64,000 nucleotides of DNA from Lumbricus rubellus (GCA_945859605.1 OX243828.1:24790109-24854108); one strand, 5' to 3'; shown: positions 23,613 through 36,669, counted from the first letter of the stretch. Notes: generated by a model not told the origin, from the sequence alone. Numbers and translations: made by a program.

Positions 23613-23810
23613 GACAGAGACAGACAAAGAAAGAAAGAGAGACAGATAGAGACAGAGTGAAAGAGACAGCGAGAGCGAGTGAGAGAGAGACAGGGACAGG
23701 GACAGAAAGATAGAGAGACATAAAGACAGACAGAGAGAGACGCAGACAGAGAGAGACACACACAGACAGAGAGACGCACAGACACAGAGACAGACAGACA
23801 GAGGAATGGG
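23340..23810. repeat. Purine-rich and (GACA)n tract
   Basis: GA-rich sequence passes into GACA and GAGA units from about 23560. No gene is visible. Confidence 0.85.
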
Positions 23811-24290
23811 ACGTGGATACTTAAAAACAGGAGTCGTCATATAACTCGCAGACGTCCACAGCAGGAGAAGGAAGCTGAAGAGGAGTAAGACGCAGGAAAA
23901 GGAATCTGGGGGACGATCCAGTGATCGAGAAGGGCCGCATCAGGAAGAGAAGAAGTAAACCAGCTGGACACGTACAAACTGACGACGGTACACAACGGTA
24001 TACGACGGTACAGACACCACTCAACGGCAGGTTGTTACCGCTCTTTGACGGTAACGGAATTTGCAGTTGAGTTGGGGAGATAACGGCTGGGGGAAGGGTA
24101 GGGGGAGAAGGGTCCGACTGGCGGGTGGGCGGAGGGCGGGTGGGCGAAAGATTAAAGCCGGAATGGATGGAGGAGCGGACAGCAAAAAGCCGGCGATCAT
24201 TTGACGGTGCAATAAAACTGGAGCATAATTGGCTATTTAGACGTCGTGGATGCGGGTCGTAGGAGACTACAAGACGCCGATGCTTGTACA
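23811..24290. other. Unique, GC-richer sequence, no gene assigned
   Basis: Short frames on both strands lack recognisable motifs. The segment is less repetitive than its neighbours. Confidence 0.5.
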
Positions 24291-24429
24291 GACAGGGAGG
24301 AAGGCAGACAGACAGACAGACAGACAGACAGATAGATAGACAGACCCTTCAGAAGGCGAACAGTCATGCATGCCTGCCACCGACCCCACGTCATCGCTTT
24401 CAACTTCTGCTGCTAGTGCACCTCCCTAC

Positions 24430-24926
24430 TTCCTTCCTTCCTTCCTTCCTTCCTTCCTTCCTTCCTTCCTTCCTTCCTCCTTCCTTCCTTCCTTCCTTCC
24501 TTCCTTCCTTCCTTCCTTCCTTCCTTCCTTCCTTCCTTCCTTCCTTCCTTCCTTCCTTCCTTCCTTCCTTCCTTCCTTCCTTCCTTCCTTCCTTCCTTCC
24601 TTCCTTCCTTCCTTCCTTCCTTCCTTCCTTCCTTCCTTCCTTCCTTCCTTCCTTCCTTCCTTCCTTCCTTCCTTCCTTCCTTCCTTCCTTCCTTCCTTCC
24701 TTCCTTCCTTCCTTCCTTCCTTCCTTCCTTCCTTCCTTCCTTCCTTCCTTCCTTCCTTCCTTCCTTCCTTCCTTCCTTCCTTCCTTCCTTCCTTCCTTCC
24801 TTCCTTCCTTCCTTCCTTCCTTCCTTCCTTCCTTCCTTCCTTCCTTCCTTCCTTCCTTCCTTCCTTCCTTCCTTCCTTCCTTCCTTCCTTCCTTCCTTCC
24901 TTCCTTCCTTCCTTCCTTCCTTCCTT
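24430..24926. repeat. (TTCC)n array, ~497 bp
   Basis: More than 120 TTCC units occur with essentially one irregularity near 24477 (CCTCC). All four long open frames over it are translations of the repeat (FLPS / GRKE). Confidence 0.98.
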
Positions 24927-25002
24927 CTGTCCAATCGTCCGTTATACGTTCCTTTGCTGTCAAGACTTACTGAAAAATGAATGACTGTTTCTGCATTCCA
25001 TT

Positions 25003-25365
25003 CATTCATTCATTCATCCACTCGTCCATCCATTCAATCATTCGTTCTTTCGTTCTTTCGTTCTTTCGTTCTTTCGTTCATTCATTCATTCATTCATTCA
25101 TTCATTCATTCATTCATTCATACATTCATTCATTTATACATTCATTCATCCATCCATTCATTCTTTCGTTCTATCTTTAGTTTATTAATTCATTCTTTCT
25201 TTCTTTCTTTCGTTTATTCTTTCGTTTATTCATTCATCCGTTCATCTATTCATTCATTCATTCATTCATTCAATCATCCATTCATTCATTCTTTCTTTCG
25301 TTTATTCATTCATTCATTCATTCGTTTATTCATTCATTCAGTCAATCATTCTTTGGTTCGTTCGT
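25003..25365. repeat. (ATTC)n / (TTCG)n tract
   Basis: ATTC units alternate with TTCG, TTCT and ATCC variants. The next 350 bases (25366-25714) are unique with no gene evident. Confidence 0.92.
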
Positions 25366-25714
25366 CCAACTCTGTGTCCGGTCGGTCAGTCGAATATATA
25401 CGGACACAGCGACGCACAGAAAGCCAGACAGAAACACAGTCAGCCGGAAGGAAACAAACATGCAGACAGGACAGGAAAATCAACAGACAGACAAATCCAA
25501 AATGGGGCGTAGACGTGGTAGGGTATAAGGGTCATATCCAACAGACGGGGAATATGGGTGAGTGAATTCGCTGGTGCTTTAGTATACGTGGATACACTGG
25601 ATAGTGGGTTAATGGGTCGGTTGTGAAAGGGTTAAAGGGCAGGTTGTGAAGTAACAGGACAACAAGGGCGCAGCGCACGAGCGGACGGATGCACGGACGA
25701 ACAGAAGGAAGGAC

Positions 25715-26105
25715 AGTATGAATGGATGGATGGATGGATAGATGGATGGATGGATGGAAAAAAACGGATACATTGGATAGATGGTTTGGATGGCTGGCTG
25801 GATGGATGCATGGATGGATGAATGGTTGGTGGGATGGATGAATGGAAAAATTGATGGATAGATTGATAGATGGATGAATGGATGGTTGGATGAATCGATG
25901 GATGGATTGATAAATTGATGGATGGATGGAAAAATGGATGGAAAAATTGATGGATGGATGTATTGATAGATAAATGGATGGTTGGATGGATGGAAAGATG
26001 GATACATTGGATAGATAGGAAAATTGATGGATGAATGGAAAGATGGATGTGTGGATGGAAGGATTGACTGATAGATGGATGGACGAATGGACGGACAAAA
26101 TGGAT
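25715..26105. repeat. (GGAT)n variant array
   Basis: GGAT, GAAT, GATA and GGAA units are mixed over about 390 bases. Confidence 0.92.
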
Positions 26106-26189
26106 GGGATATATATGCGTTTCATTATTATATCGATTGCGTGTTTTCGATTGACAGCTAAGCACTTAGAAAGATATACAACTTCTCGT

Positions 26190-26790
26190 GCATGCCACAC
26201 TTCCTGCCCCTCCCTCTCGATCCCTCCCTCTCTCCCTCTCTGCCCCACCGCCTCCATCCCTACCTACCTCCCTCCACCTCAATGCCTCCACCCATAACTG
26301 CCTCATCGCCTCCATCTCGTATACCTCCATCTCTATCTACCTCCAACCCTCCAGCTCTCTATGCCTTCCTGCCTCCATCCATGGTTTGAATATAGGATTC
26401 CATGAATATAGGATTCCATGCTCCATCCCTACCTCCACCTCTGCCTCCATCCCTCCCATCCATCCCCCATCAATCCCCCCATCCCACCATCCATCCCTCA
26501 ATCCATCTATCCATCTGTCCGCTGCGGAGACTGCTGAAGGTACTTCGGGCGATGAGTTACGACCCGATGACAGCCCTTGAGCCGCTCTCAATGTCTGTCT
26601 GTCTGTCTGTCTGCCTGCCTGTCTGTGTGTCTGCCTGCCTCTCTGTCTGTCTGTTTGTCTGTCTTTGCATGTATCTATCTCTCCCACTGTGTGACAACCC
26701 TTGAGCCGCTCTCAATGCCTGTCTGTCTGTCTGTCTGTCTGTCTCTCTATCTGCCTGTCTGTCTGCCTGTGTGTCTGTCTTTGTATGCGT
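26190..26790. repeat. Pyrimidine-rich (CCTC, ATCC) and (CTGT)n tracts
   Basis: CCTCCATC-like sequence runs to 26520. Two CTGT blocks follow (26590-26670 and 26718-26790), each introduced by a near-identical CTTGAGCCGCTCTCAATG leader. This means the CTGT block plus leader was locally duplicated. Confidence 0.85.
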
Positions 26791-26849
26791 CTGCCTCTTC
26801 CAGTCTATCCGTCAGCAGGATGGAAAAAAACACGCGTCCATCATCTTAA

Positions 26850-27662
26850 CGTTTGGAGAGGGTCTCCCAGATAGAGAGGGAAATGGAGAGAGAAAAAGAG
26901 ATAGAGGGAGGCAGAGACACGGAGAGTGATAGACAGACAGACATACAGACGGACAGCGCCGCGGTGTGGTCGGAAATATAGCAGCCATAACGCTGGAAAT
27001 GATGCGACTAATGCGAGAAGCTCCCGATGGGGGTCGGGTGGAGGAACTACAGCATCATCGTAGACGGAAGGAGAGGGGGGCTACCCAGCGGAGGCTGGCG
27101 TCGGGGCGGTACTTAGGGCGGCTGGAGGGGCGGACACATGGGTTCGGAACGGGAGGCAGCAGGTCAAAGGGTATGTAAACGTAGCCGTGGGTTTTGATCG
27201 TCTGTCGGCACTAGGGGGCGTTCCGGGTTAAATTAGCGGCAGTTGAGTATTTAGCCGAATATCGTTACAGATGGGCTCATCCTATATTATATACTCTATT
27301 TCAGAGCAGCTAAAGACTCCTTTTGTGGTATAATATGTTGTGGGATGTACGGCTGCCTAATTGTTTGGGCGCTGGTATGTCAACAACATAGTTATTTAAT
27401 TAGCAGGAACAGGAACGGGGTTCCAGTCTTCTTCTTCCATGCAGTCTCTCTGGCTGGATACAATGTTCGGTTTTTCCATCGGTTTGGCATGATGCTTCGG
27501 CAACACAGATATTGAAAATAATTGATAAAAGATGATCTCCAATTTTTCGTATTACGTCTAAATATGACGAGTAGTATCATATATATAGCGGTTGTTAGTA
27601 TAAGCTTAGCATGAGATGGAATTTTTCAATGGCTTTTAATCCTTTTATACAATCACTGTCAG
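26850..27662. other. Unique sequence, partly GC-rich, no gene assigned
   Basis: A 70-codon open frame at 26966-27178 contains an Arg-rich stretch and ends near a GTATGT that could be a splice donor. There is no supporting motif, so I do not call it a gene. Confidence 0.45.
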
Positions 27663-27860
27663 CAGGGCTGTTTCTAAGCAATTTTCAGAACTGCACAACC
27701 CCTTTATTTCCTTTCCCATCCTTCATGGTAAATTACTTCCAATCGGAGGACAATGACCTTTTTTGCTATAGTTTTAACTGTACAGAAGTGCTTCTACAAC
27801 TGCACAAATCCATTTAGAACTGCACATTTTGTGTACAAACTGCACGTTAAAAAAGCATGA
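27663..27860 (+). mobile_element. hAT-like MITE of the CAGGGCT family
   Basis: The left end is CAGGGCTGTTTCTAAGC. The body is shared with 58850-59203 (GGTAAATTACTTCCAATCGG and TTAGAACTGCACATTTTGTG). The right end is eroded (AAAAAAGCATG instead of AAAAAGCCCTG), so no clear 8-bp duplication remains. Confidence 0.75.
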
Positions 27861-28029
27861 AGAGCAACAACTGTCTGACAGATAGTAATGGTCAGGCGAA
27901 GCCATATAAGATAAGACCGAGAAAATGAAGGTGCTGACGTCTTGACCATTCTTATTTTTATTCGTCTGTTCTTTCTCTAAAGATCATTATTTTTTTTCGT
28001 TGTCGCCACCATTTCTTCAACCAACGTGA

Positions 28030-28350
28030 CAATCATCATCACATCCAAAACGTCCAAACCAACTCCATCACCACCATCTCCATCAACACCACCATAACCA
28101 CCACCTCCATCACCACCGCCTTAACCACCATGACGTCTACACCACCACCTCCACCACTTTCACCACAGCACCACCAGTCCACCACCACCACCTTTAACGC
28201 CACCACCACATCAACCACCACCTTTAACACCACCACTTCACTACCACCACACGGTCCACACATCTACAACCGTGCACCACCGCCACCAAAACCACGACTA
28301 CCACCACCACCAACAACAACACCACACCAACCCCAACGCCACCTCCATCA
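28030..28350. repeat. (CAC)n / (ACC)n tract
   Basis: CAC, CAT and AAC triplets predominate on the plus strand over about 320 bases. Confidence 0.92.
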
Positions 28351-29317
28351 CCCGCACTTTAGTTTGGTCAATGGTCATAATGTGCATACATCTATATTCT
28401 AAACACCTTAGCGCAATGTATCTAGATGTCTATGTAATATATCACTCGCTCATGCATACATGTCAGTCCTTCTGTAACACACCAGCAATCGTAATTCCGC
28501 TTAAAATTCCTTTCGAGCGCTTAAGCGATCAATTGACCATTGCACATTCGACAAACGACGATACGAAGATATCGACTTCGATATTCTCTACACGACCACC
28601 TCCTACCCACTCTCCCCTCCCCACTCTCCCCTCTCAACCTCCCTCCCCCTCAGCCGAGATTGAACAACAGGGGCAAAGATATCGCTGCCTGCCGATAAAT
28701 CACAATTATGTTATTACATCGGATGAATTTTTAAAACGGATTATTTCGTTCGGCGGAGGAGGAGGAGACGAGGAAAGTAGTTCGGTTCTGTCGATCGCCT
28801 TAAGAATGTTGCGCATCACAATCATACATAATATCATATTATGTACATAAATTACATATTTCCCCCACCCCCAATAAATTGTATAGGCTAATATCTAAAA
28901 GCTAGCCAATCAATGCTTCTGTACCGCGGTATATATCTGCTTGTATCCTTTACTCGTTTACAGAGCTCTTTCCTTTGCTCTTGGCTGCTATACGAAGATA
29001 TGCTATAGGCTATACAAATCTTCTTGTTATCATAATCATCATCATCGTCGTGGTCGTCGTCGTCAACATCATCATGTCGATGATCATGATAAGCAGCAGC
29101 AGCATAATCACTGTCATTATTACTATTACCATTATACACGCTCGCTGAGATTGTGGTATCATAGCTCCACATAATATGTGCATAGAGTTCTTCTACACAG
29201 TTCCATCCACAGAGATGTGCAGCTACTGACATTCCCGGATGTTGACCTGCTTCTAGTGTGTAGCTATAGTGTGTAGATTCTTATGCGTAGGTTAGATGGA
29301 GGCCAACGTTCAGCGGT
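28351..29317. other. Mostly unique sequence with a short (ATC)n
   Basis: The ATC/GTC triplets lie at 29030-29090. Long frames on either strand run through repeats and are not convincing as genes. Confidence 0.5.
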
Positions 29318-32300
29318 CTTTTCGCTTTGTCCGGTTGTCGTGTCAGGTATGTTTTGGCATTTATGATATTTGTATGTTAATATTACATTTTCACAAAACC
29401 GCTGTGGTTGAACATTATTACACTGAAGCTTGCCAGACTTTTAGAACTGAGCGCGTGTGAATTGACGGGTTTTTATACGAATGTGATAGCGAGCACGTGT
29501 ACATCCCTTGTACATCCGCCATGTTTTATAGCAAGAATTTATTCATTGTCACGGCATTTTGTTCCAATATTACGAGCATTAGGCTATAGGTATAAAGGCC
29601 TACCTATTATCTTAGAGACCTAAGTGCCGTCGTGTGGCTGGAAAACTCGAAACCCGAATTCCCGAGACGAATTTTGGCCGATTCCCGAGATCGAGTTTCG
29701 CACACTAATGATTTTTAGATTCTGGGCTGTATTATCAATGCGGCTATGTCATTATTTCATGCATATTATTTAACTCTGAATATTTTACGGGAGTTTGGCC
29801 TTTCTGCGTATTGAGGGTCGGTTAGGATCATCGTGGTCATCCCGAAGACTGTGATCTTTTATACAAAACAATATGGTTGCCAACGATTTAGCTAAAATAG
29901 AGCGCTGCGACCTATCAGTGGCATCTCATAATACAATGCGCTCAGCTATAATAAATGATAAACGCGAGATCTAAGTAAAACGGTCAGATTAATAGAATTA
30001 TAAATGAGGGACGATGTGCAGTAAATAAGAGTAAATTGAAATTTGAAACTTTATTCTGTTTACATGGATGGGCACGCAGTCTTCGTTTTTACCAACATCA
30101 TAAATGTCGGTTACACGTCGTGAGGGTGTGTTAGGGTTACATAGATATTCTATATGTTTTGGTAATTTATCATCAGGTTCATAGAATTAATGTTTTGTTC
30201 TTTTTCATTTTTAGATTAATCATCGGAACTTGCTCATGTTCACCGCTCACTTTGTCGAATTGTCCTGTTCTGGTATGTCAGTGAAGTGGATTAAGCCAAT
30301 TGTGACTTAAAAAAACAACTTATTAAATGCTTACATAGATGTTGATTTGACAATTATAACACTGAAGCGTACCATGCTTGCAGAAATTTTGCATTGGGAT
30401 TTTGTGGGGTTAATTCTTTTATTTTAAGAGTCGATATTTCAGATTATTTATATTTATCGATCATTTCGCTTTGCCAAGTGGCTGTGTGTGAATATTCAAG
30501 TGCATCGAGCGCCTCTGAGTAGCTATCTTGAAGAGGCGCTTATATAAATTCTCAGAATGAATGAATGAATTAAACCAATTGTGTGCCTTTTGCTTTAAGA
30601 TGTCTCTTTTGCAGATTGAAGCATGCCTATCAGTTGCTTGAATTATTACCAGGTGAATATTAATATTTATGTGGTTTTTGTAGGTCCAGTTTTTACTGGA
30701 ACTCTGAAGTATTAGTTTCGCAGCCACAGATAGAACTGCCAAGACATTGGGCCTCTGAATGCACTCAGCCAAATCTAGCAGGTGAGCAGCAAATAATTTT
30801 CCATCATGTAGACTATTGCAGTGTGTGATGATAAGCCAAATTTTAGTGTTGTTTAAGTGTTGTTTTTTGGTAATTTTCTGCATTCATTATATGTTTTGGG
30901 TACGATGCCATAAAAACAGTGGAACTTCAGTCTATATTTATTCTTCTAAACATCGGGAACATTTAGTTAGTAATTGTGAAGTCATGTTAATGTAAGATCA
31001 GTGTTGAGTGAAGCGTGTACCAACTTGTGGCAAAAATTTAACATTAGTGCATGTAATGATTTGGTTTGTTTACTTTTAAATTGTCTTTATTGCTTAAGGT
31101 TTCCTCTGGAGCAAAGTGACAACTTTCGAGAGGCATTTCACACTGAACTAAACTGCTTCAGACGATGGATCTCACACATGGAGACCGTAGAATTCGGGTG
31201 AAGAATTCATCGCCCTCCATAACTAGGATAGAGATGACATGGCACTACCCATGGCTGCTTGACATGCCAGATGCAGTAAGAACAGTTTTTGCACAGTACT
31301 TGCAGGCTTAAGTTAATTTTAGCAGTGCTTTTGCAGGGCAAAATGGTTCCAGAACTTTACATTTTTAGAACAGTTGTGTAGGGTTTCTGAAGGACTAAGC
31401 CTCAACCTCTCATTTCAAAACATGTTAAAACTGATTATGAAATAATTTCTTATAAGAATTCATTAATTTAAATTAGAGCTCTTGTTTATAATTTATTTTA
31501 ATTAATTAATTTAATTTTTAATCGCTGAAAAATATCCTGGAATGCTGTTCTCTAGTCTTTTTCTGAAAAGCACTGATTTTTAGTAGTATTTTGCAGATTT
31601 TATTAGTATGTGGCATGTTATTCATTGTTGTATTCATAAGGTTAGGTAATTGCTTTGCTGATGCTTCCTTTTCAAACTAATCTGGTTTAGACCATAAGCT
31701 CTTAGGTGGAATTGACAATGAAATTACTTTTCTTTTTGCCATTGTCTTATAGGGAGTAGAAGACTGAGTCGACATTTGTGGGCTTGCATTTTTTAAAACC
31801 GATTCTTCATGCCAGTGTGATGCCATTCAGCAATTGTCGCATGCCATTTTAGCAGACATTTATGATTTGCTGCTGCAGTCTTTGTAGGTGGTGTCCATGT
31901 TGTCCAAGGTTGCATGTTTAATTTTTAAGTGATAACTTGCTAAGCTGTTGCTGGATTTAAAAAAACCTGCTATTTTGACAAAGGTCCTAATTAGTGAATT
32001 GTTGGTTTTAGATTTTAGGTCCGAGAAGAATTCCTTCATTGGATCAGATAAGCAGGTGGTGCACGAATTTGTCAAACTCGATGAACAACTAGAAAGTGTC
32101 CAATGATGAGTTAGATGAAGGTAAGAAATGAGCATAGATCTTGATGTTGGCTCTATATAAATTTATGTGATTGAGTACAATTGCCTTTGTTTGCATAATG
32201 ATGTAGAATGATGTAATTTGGCAATGAAAAATATATGATCTGTATGTTGTGATAGATTTAAGAATTTTTCACTACGTTGGCTTTCCAAAGCTTCTAAAAT

Positions 32301-33500
32301 ATGAATATTTTCGATTTTGGGGTGTAAGGAATGCAAAAATAGCAAAGAACTCGTGCATGGCCAAGGAATTTTTGTGATAAAGCTGGATGCTCATCAAGTT
32401 TCGAGTCCATACCTGATGCACCGCTTTAAATCTTTAACTGTAATCTTTAATATTGTGAACATGGGTTATGTAAGACATTCTGCTTCTTATTATACAGGCA
32501 GAAAGAGTGCGGTGATCTCAAAGTGCCTACTTCATCTTTTACTGACGCTACAGAACAAGTCGGTGAAAAGGTCAAGACTGTTTCGGGAATCTGTGGTTGG
32601 CAGCTTTTTTGTGAATTTTGAGGTTTGTTAAAAAGATCAGTTTTTCTGTCCACTATCTGGTTTGTTGTCTGATAGCATAGTACAACTTTTTAAAGCTTTT
32701 GAGTCTTAACATATTTATTAAGATAGGTTCTTGGTGTTGCTTGGCATTCTTCATGGCTGATTGCTTTGTTTTGTTGGATGCTTATTGTATTGTATATGCA
32801 ATTATGCAAAGATCTGTGTTTACAGTTTATTATACTTTTCTATTAAATTTTTATTCCAGGTAAAAATGTTTATACAATATACATGTGCAGTATTTACTGC
32901 GTAAAGGTCTGTTTACAGGTCTAAGTTAAGTTAGAAGTTCACCATTCGCATTAGAAAAGCTTAGAAGGCATTTTGAGATAACTAAGTTGCATCTTTTGAA
33001 CTGTGAAAACGTTTGTGAGGCTGTTAAACATGCTGCATGGTGCTCAGTTACACACATTCATGATTGCATGCCCTTGTAATTATCTCCAGCTTGTATTGAT
33101 ACCTGCCTAGATGCAAGTCTATTGCCACTGAGGTAAAACCTTTTGAGAAGTGTGGGACATGATAAAATATGGGCCCAATAGAAGAGATTAATATTCGCAG
33201 CCTTTATGTGTATATATTAAAGCCTTAACCAACTATGATTGATTTTTTACAGGAGGATACTGTAGACGATGTGGTGGCCGTTCAAGAGAGAAAAGGAATG
33301 ACACAACCCATGCTGCTGCGGATAAACTATGAATACTGCTGATCCAAAGCAATTTAGCACTTGTTTACATTAGACTTGAACTGATGCTTTTTGCACTATA
33401 AAATGGTGCTACAGAAGTTTTAGTTGCAGAATTGAACTATCCTGAGTCTGGATACTATGACTTCTTTTGTGTTGTGTAATAAAAATAAATTTTATTCCAT
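29318..33500 (+). ncRNA. Putative spliced non-coding transcript (TOP-like start)
   Basis: Several good splice signals fall in one order. Exon 1 could run from a TOP-like CTTTTCGCTTTGTCC at 29318 to a CAG|GTATGT donor at 29346. Further candidate exons are 30215-30272, 30684-30781, 31099-31275, 32019-32120, 32498-32570, 33090-33132 and 33253 to about 33500. The last one has overlapping AATAAA signals at 33478-33489. Most acceptors follow a T-rich tract and most donors match GTRAGN or GTATGT. No single reading frame stays open across the joins. Small exons with a TOP start are typical of snoRNA host genes, but I found no convincing C/D or H/ACA snoRNA in the introns. Splice sites were placed by eye, and a decayed coding gene is an alternative. 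Confidence 0.32.
30498..30560 (+). mobile_element. LINE/SINE 3' tail with stem-loop
   Basis: The fragment reads GAGCGCCTCTGAGTAGC, then CTTGAAGAGGCGCTTATATA, and ends in GAATGAATGAAT. AGCGCCTCT pairs perfectly with AGAGGCGCT around a 15-base loop. It lies in a putative intron of the transcript above. Confidence 0.8.
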
Positions 33501-33934
33501 TTTTATATATTTGTAAAATATGAGTTGCTCTCCAGTGGGCTGCAAATAGTCCATTATGAGGAGAAACTTCACTATTCAATTATGTATTAAATGTTTATTC
33601 ACTGGCATGTTAACAACTGTGCACTATGCTGGAAAATTATTCTCAACAAATTTACTTGAGGTTAGCATGCTGGACTGTCGAGCAACAGGTGGGGGGTTTC
33701 AAATCCCTGCCAAGGGCAGAAATTTGTGTAGAGATTTCTGCTTCACGTGTGCTCTGTAGCCGCTAAATCATGTATGATGAGTGCAACAGTCGTACACTGT
33801 TGGTGGGAAGATTAGACGGTGAGGGAGAGGATTGAACATCCGCCCTCGTATGCCGAGGCTAAAGAAAATGAAGTTGTTGACACTTCATAAACATGTCTAC
33901 TTTAGGGCTAGATAAAAGGACTGCTCTTCTTCAA

Positions 33935-34085
33935 AACTACACAACTAATTCAAGAAAAGCTACACAATTCTGTGTAGTTAAACTACACACTAGGTGTGCA
34001 ATGAAATGGCTCCACATAAATGTGTAGAGTAGCTCCACAATACTGTGGTCGAGTGAGAGCTACACACTAATGTGGAGGAAAGTGT
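33935..34085. repeat. Cluster of short inverted repeats (CTACACA / TGTGTAG)
   Basis: Five or six consecutive mini-hairpins occur here. Examples are TACACAATTCTGTGTA, CACACTAGGTGTG, CCACAATACTGTGG and ACACACTAATGTGGA. The loops are 2-4 bases. Confidence 0.6.
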
Positions 34086-34195
34086 GTATGTTTACTGCAC
34101 ATTTTGAACGAGAGTGTAGTAAATATTATTGGTATAATAAGCTATCATTGTTATTATCATCATTGTTATCCAGTGGGCTTCTTGTGGCCAGTTCT

Positions 34196-34620
34196 CTCCA
34201 TAAGCATTTGCTCCTCTGCCTATCTTTCCATCTATTCATCCATCTATCCATCTGCACATATCTTTCCATCTATTCATCCATCTATCCATCTGCACTTATC
34301 TTTCCATCTATTCATCCATCTATCCATCTGCACATATCTTTCCATCTATTCATCCATCTATCCATCTGCACATATCTTTCCATCTATTCATCCATCTATC
34401 CATCTGCACATATCTTTCCATCTATTCATCCATCTATCCATCTGCACATATCTTTCCATCTATTCATCCATCTATCCATCTGCACATATCTTTCCATCTA
34501 TTCATCCATCTATCCATCTGCACATATCTTTCCATCTATTCATCCATCTATCCATCTGCACATATCTTTCCATCTATTCATCTATCTATCCATCTGCACA
34601 TATCTTTCCATCTAGTCTAT
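34196..34620 (+). repeat. 38-bp minisatellite
   Basis: About ten units of 38 bases begin TCTTTCCATCTATTCATCC and end CATCTGCACATA. Only a few single-base changes are present. Open frames over it (HLSFHLFIHLSICTYLSI-like) are repeat translations. Confidence 0.95.
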
Positions 34621-34779
34621 CTATCACAAGCGACACGTGCGATTTCCATTTCCGTCGCTTGGTGGCGTTTATTGCTTGACCGTCGCTCTCGATAGATGGC
34701 AATTCGTTTATCGTCATGCATGCTAAAGCGATCGCCCTCTTCTTATCAGTGATCCGTGGTCACTGCAGTCGTCCATTGC

Positions 34780-34890
34780 AAGGGCGCATCCGGTCAATTG
34801 GTTTGGTCACTCAGTTGGTCAGCTTCTCTGACCGGTCCTCACTCTTCGGTCAATTCGTTGGTCACTCGTTTGGTCAATCTCACTGGGCAA
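34780..34890. repeat. Degenerate GGTCA-rich repeat
   Basis: GGTCA recurs about every 10-20 bases (GGTCAATTGG, GGTCACTCAG, GGTCAGC and so on). The spacing is irregular, and a regulatory role is not shown. Confidence 0.5.
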
Positions 34891-34899
34891 CGGTGGGAC

Positions 34900-35342
34900 A
34901 GATGGACAGGCAGACGAATGAGCAGACGTGCACGGAGGCAGGAGGCGGGAAAACAAACAGACGAACTGAGGCATATATATATACTGCAGGCAGACAGACG
35001 GATATATATAGACGGTGGGTATTAGACAGACTGAGAAAGGGGCAGACAGACAGACAGACGGACGGACAGACGGTCACACGCACACAGACAGACAAGCAGG
35101 CAGATAGGCAGGCAGACAAGTAGGTTGTGGAAAGGGACAGATAGACGGAAAGGAGGACGAAGAAATGGACGAATGAGGAGAAGAGAGAGGACAGGGGGTA
35201 AGAGGACAAGCAGGACAAAAACGGGTGGCTGGAGGAGAAAGGACAGAGAATAGAGAGGTGAAAGGACAAAGGCGGATCACTGGCTAGGAATTAAAGGACA
35301 GAGAGGTTAAAGGACGGATCCATGCTGAAGATATATGAAGAC

Positions 35343-35399
<57 letters not shown>

Positions 35400-35725
35400 G
35401 AGACAGACAGAGATAAAGATAGACGACTGCAGAGACAGAGATATGGAAAAACAGAGAGGCAGCAAGATCGAGACAGAGACAGACAGGGACAGGGACAGAG
35501 ACAGACAGACAGACACAGGCACAGACACAAACAGAGACAGACAGAGACAGACAAGGAACAGAGACAGACAGAGACACACAGTGACGTGACATAGACAGGG
35601 CCAAAGACAGACATAGACAGACAGGAACAGAGACAGACAGGGCCAAAGACAGAAAGACACAAAGACATAGACAGACGCAGACAGACACAGACAGACACAA
35701 GAGTACAAATACATATACAATGACC
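34900..35725. repeat. (GACA)n-rich tracts
   Basis: GACA, GGACA and GAGACA units dominate with purine-rich spacers (35105-35340). The next 270 bases to 36000 are unique and show no gene. Confidence 0.9.
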
Positions 35726-35999
35726 ATGCAATCAGTCAAAAGTCCGAAGTACCAATTCATCGTCGATCGTCGTCCATTCGAACAAATACAGACAGCAACA
35801 ATTGAAGTAGAGAGAGACGTAGAAGAAGAGACAGAGTCCAGACAGACAGACAGACAGACATCAAGGGCCACTTGAGGATCAGATCGAGGTCTCTAAGTGT
35901 CCAGCTTGCAACTCTCCTAAACCAATTAGACATTCAACCGCCATCATCATCATCATCATCACCGCCACAACGTCGTGTGTGTTCGAACGTGTGCGCGTG

Positions 36000-36430
36000 C
36001 GTGCAGTGATGAACACACACACACACACACACCTACACACACACAAACGCACACACACAAGCACACACACAGTCGCAAACAGTGTTTGTGTGTGTGCTTG
36101 TGCGTGCGACTGTTTGCCTGCATGTGTCCGTAACTCTGTATGTGTCTGTGTGTATGTGTGTCTGTAGGTGTGTGTGTGTGTCACTGTCCGTGTGTGCTTA
36201 TGTGTGTGCTTGCGTGTGTGTGCTTGTGCTTGCGTGTGTGTGTCTGTGTGTGTCTGTACGTGTCTGTATGTGCTCGTGTGTGTGTGTGTGCTTGTGTGTG
36301 TGTGCTTGTGCGAGCATGTGTGTCTCTGAGGGGTGTGTGTCTTTGTGTGTGCTTGTGCGTACATGTGTGTCTCTGCGTGTGTCTGTGTGTGTTTGTGTGT
36401 GCGTATGCGGTTGTGTGCGTGTGCTGTGTA
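36000..36430. repeat. (CA)n followed by (GT)n tract
   Basis: CA repeats (36008-36070) are followed directly by GT-rich repeats to 36430. The region is therefore a large imperfect inverted CA/GT structure. Confidence 0.9.
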
Positions 36431-36669
36431 GTGATGTATCCGACTATATTATAATAACGGACTCAACAACAGATTAAAGACGAGCAATGCTTAATCTCGT
36501 ATACCAACCTGTCTACTTGAGAATGAGAAGAAGAATAAGTAACTGAAATCTATTAGTGACATTTCTATGGACCACTCAAGACCCCCCGGGATTGAAGGCC
36601 CCCTCCCTCTGACCCCCTCGCGTTACCCAGACCACCTGTCCGCGTTCTGCCCACTTGTTTATTCGTTCC

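Noticed and set aside
24284..25009. Four overlapping frames rich in FLPS or GRKE
   Set aside because: They are direct translations of the TTCC array.
34780..34890. Nuclear-receptor response-element cluster based on GGTCA repeats
   Set aside because: Spacing and orientation are irregular, and the stretch grades into degenerate simple repeat. There is no promoter nearby.
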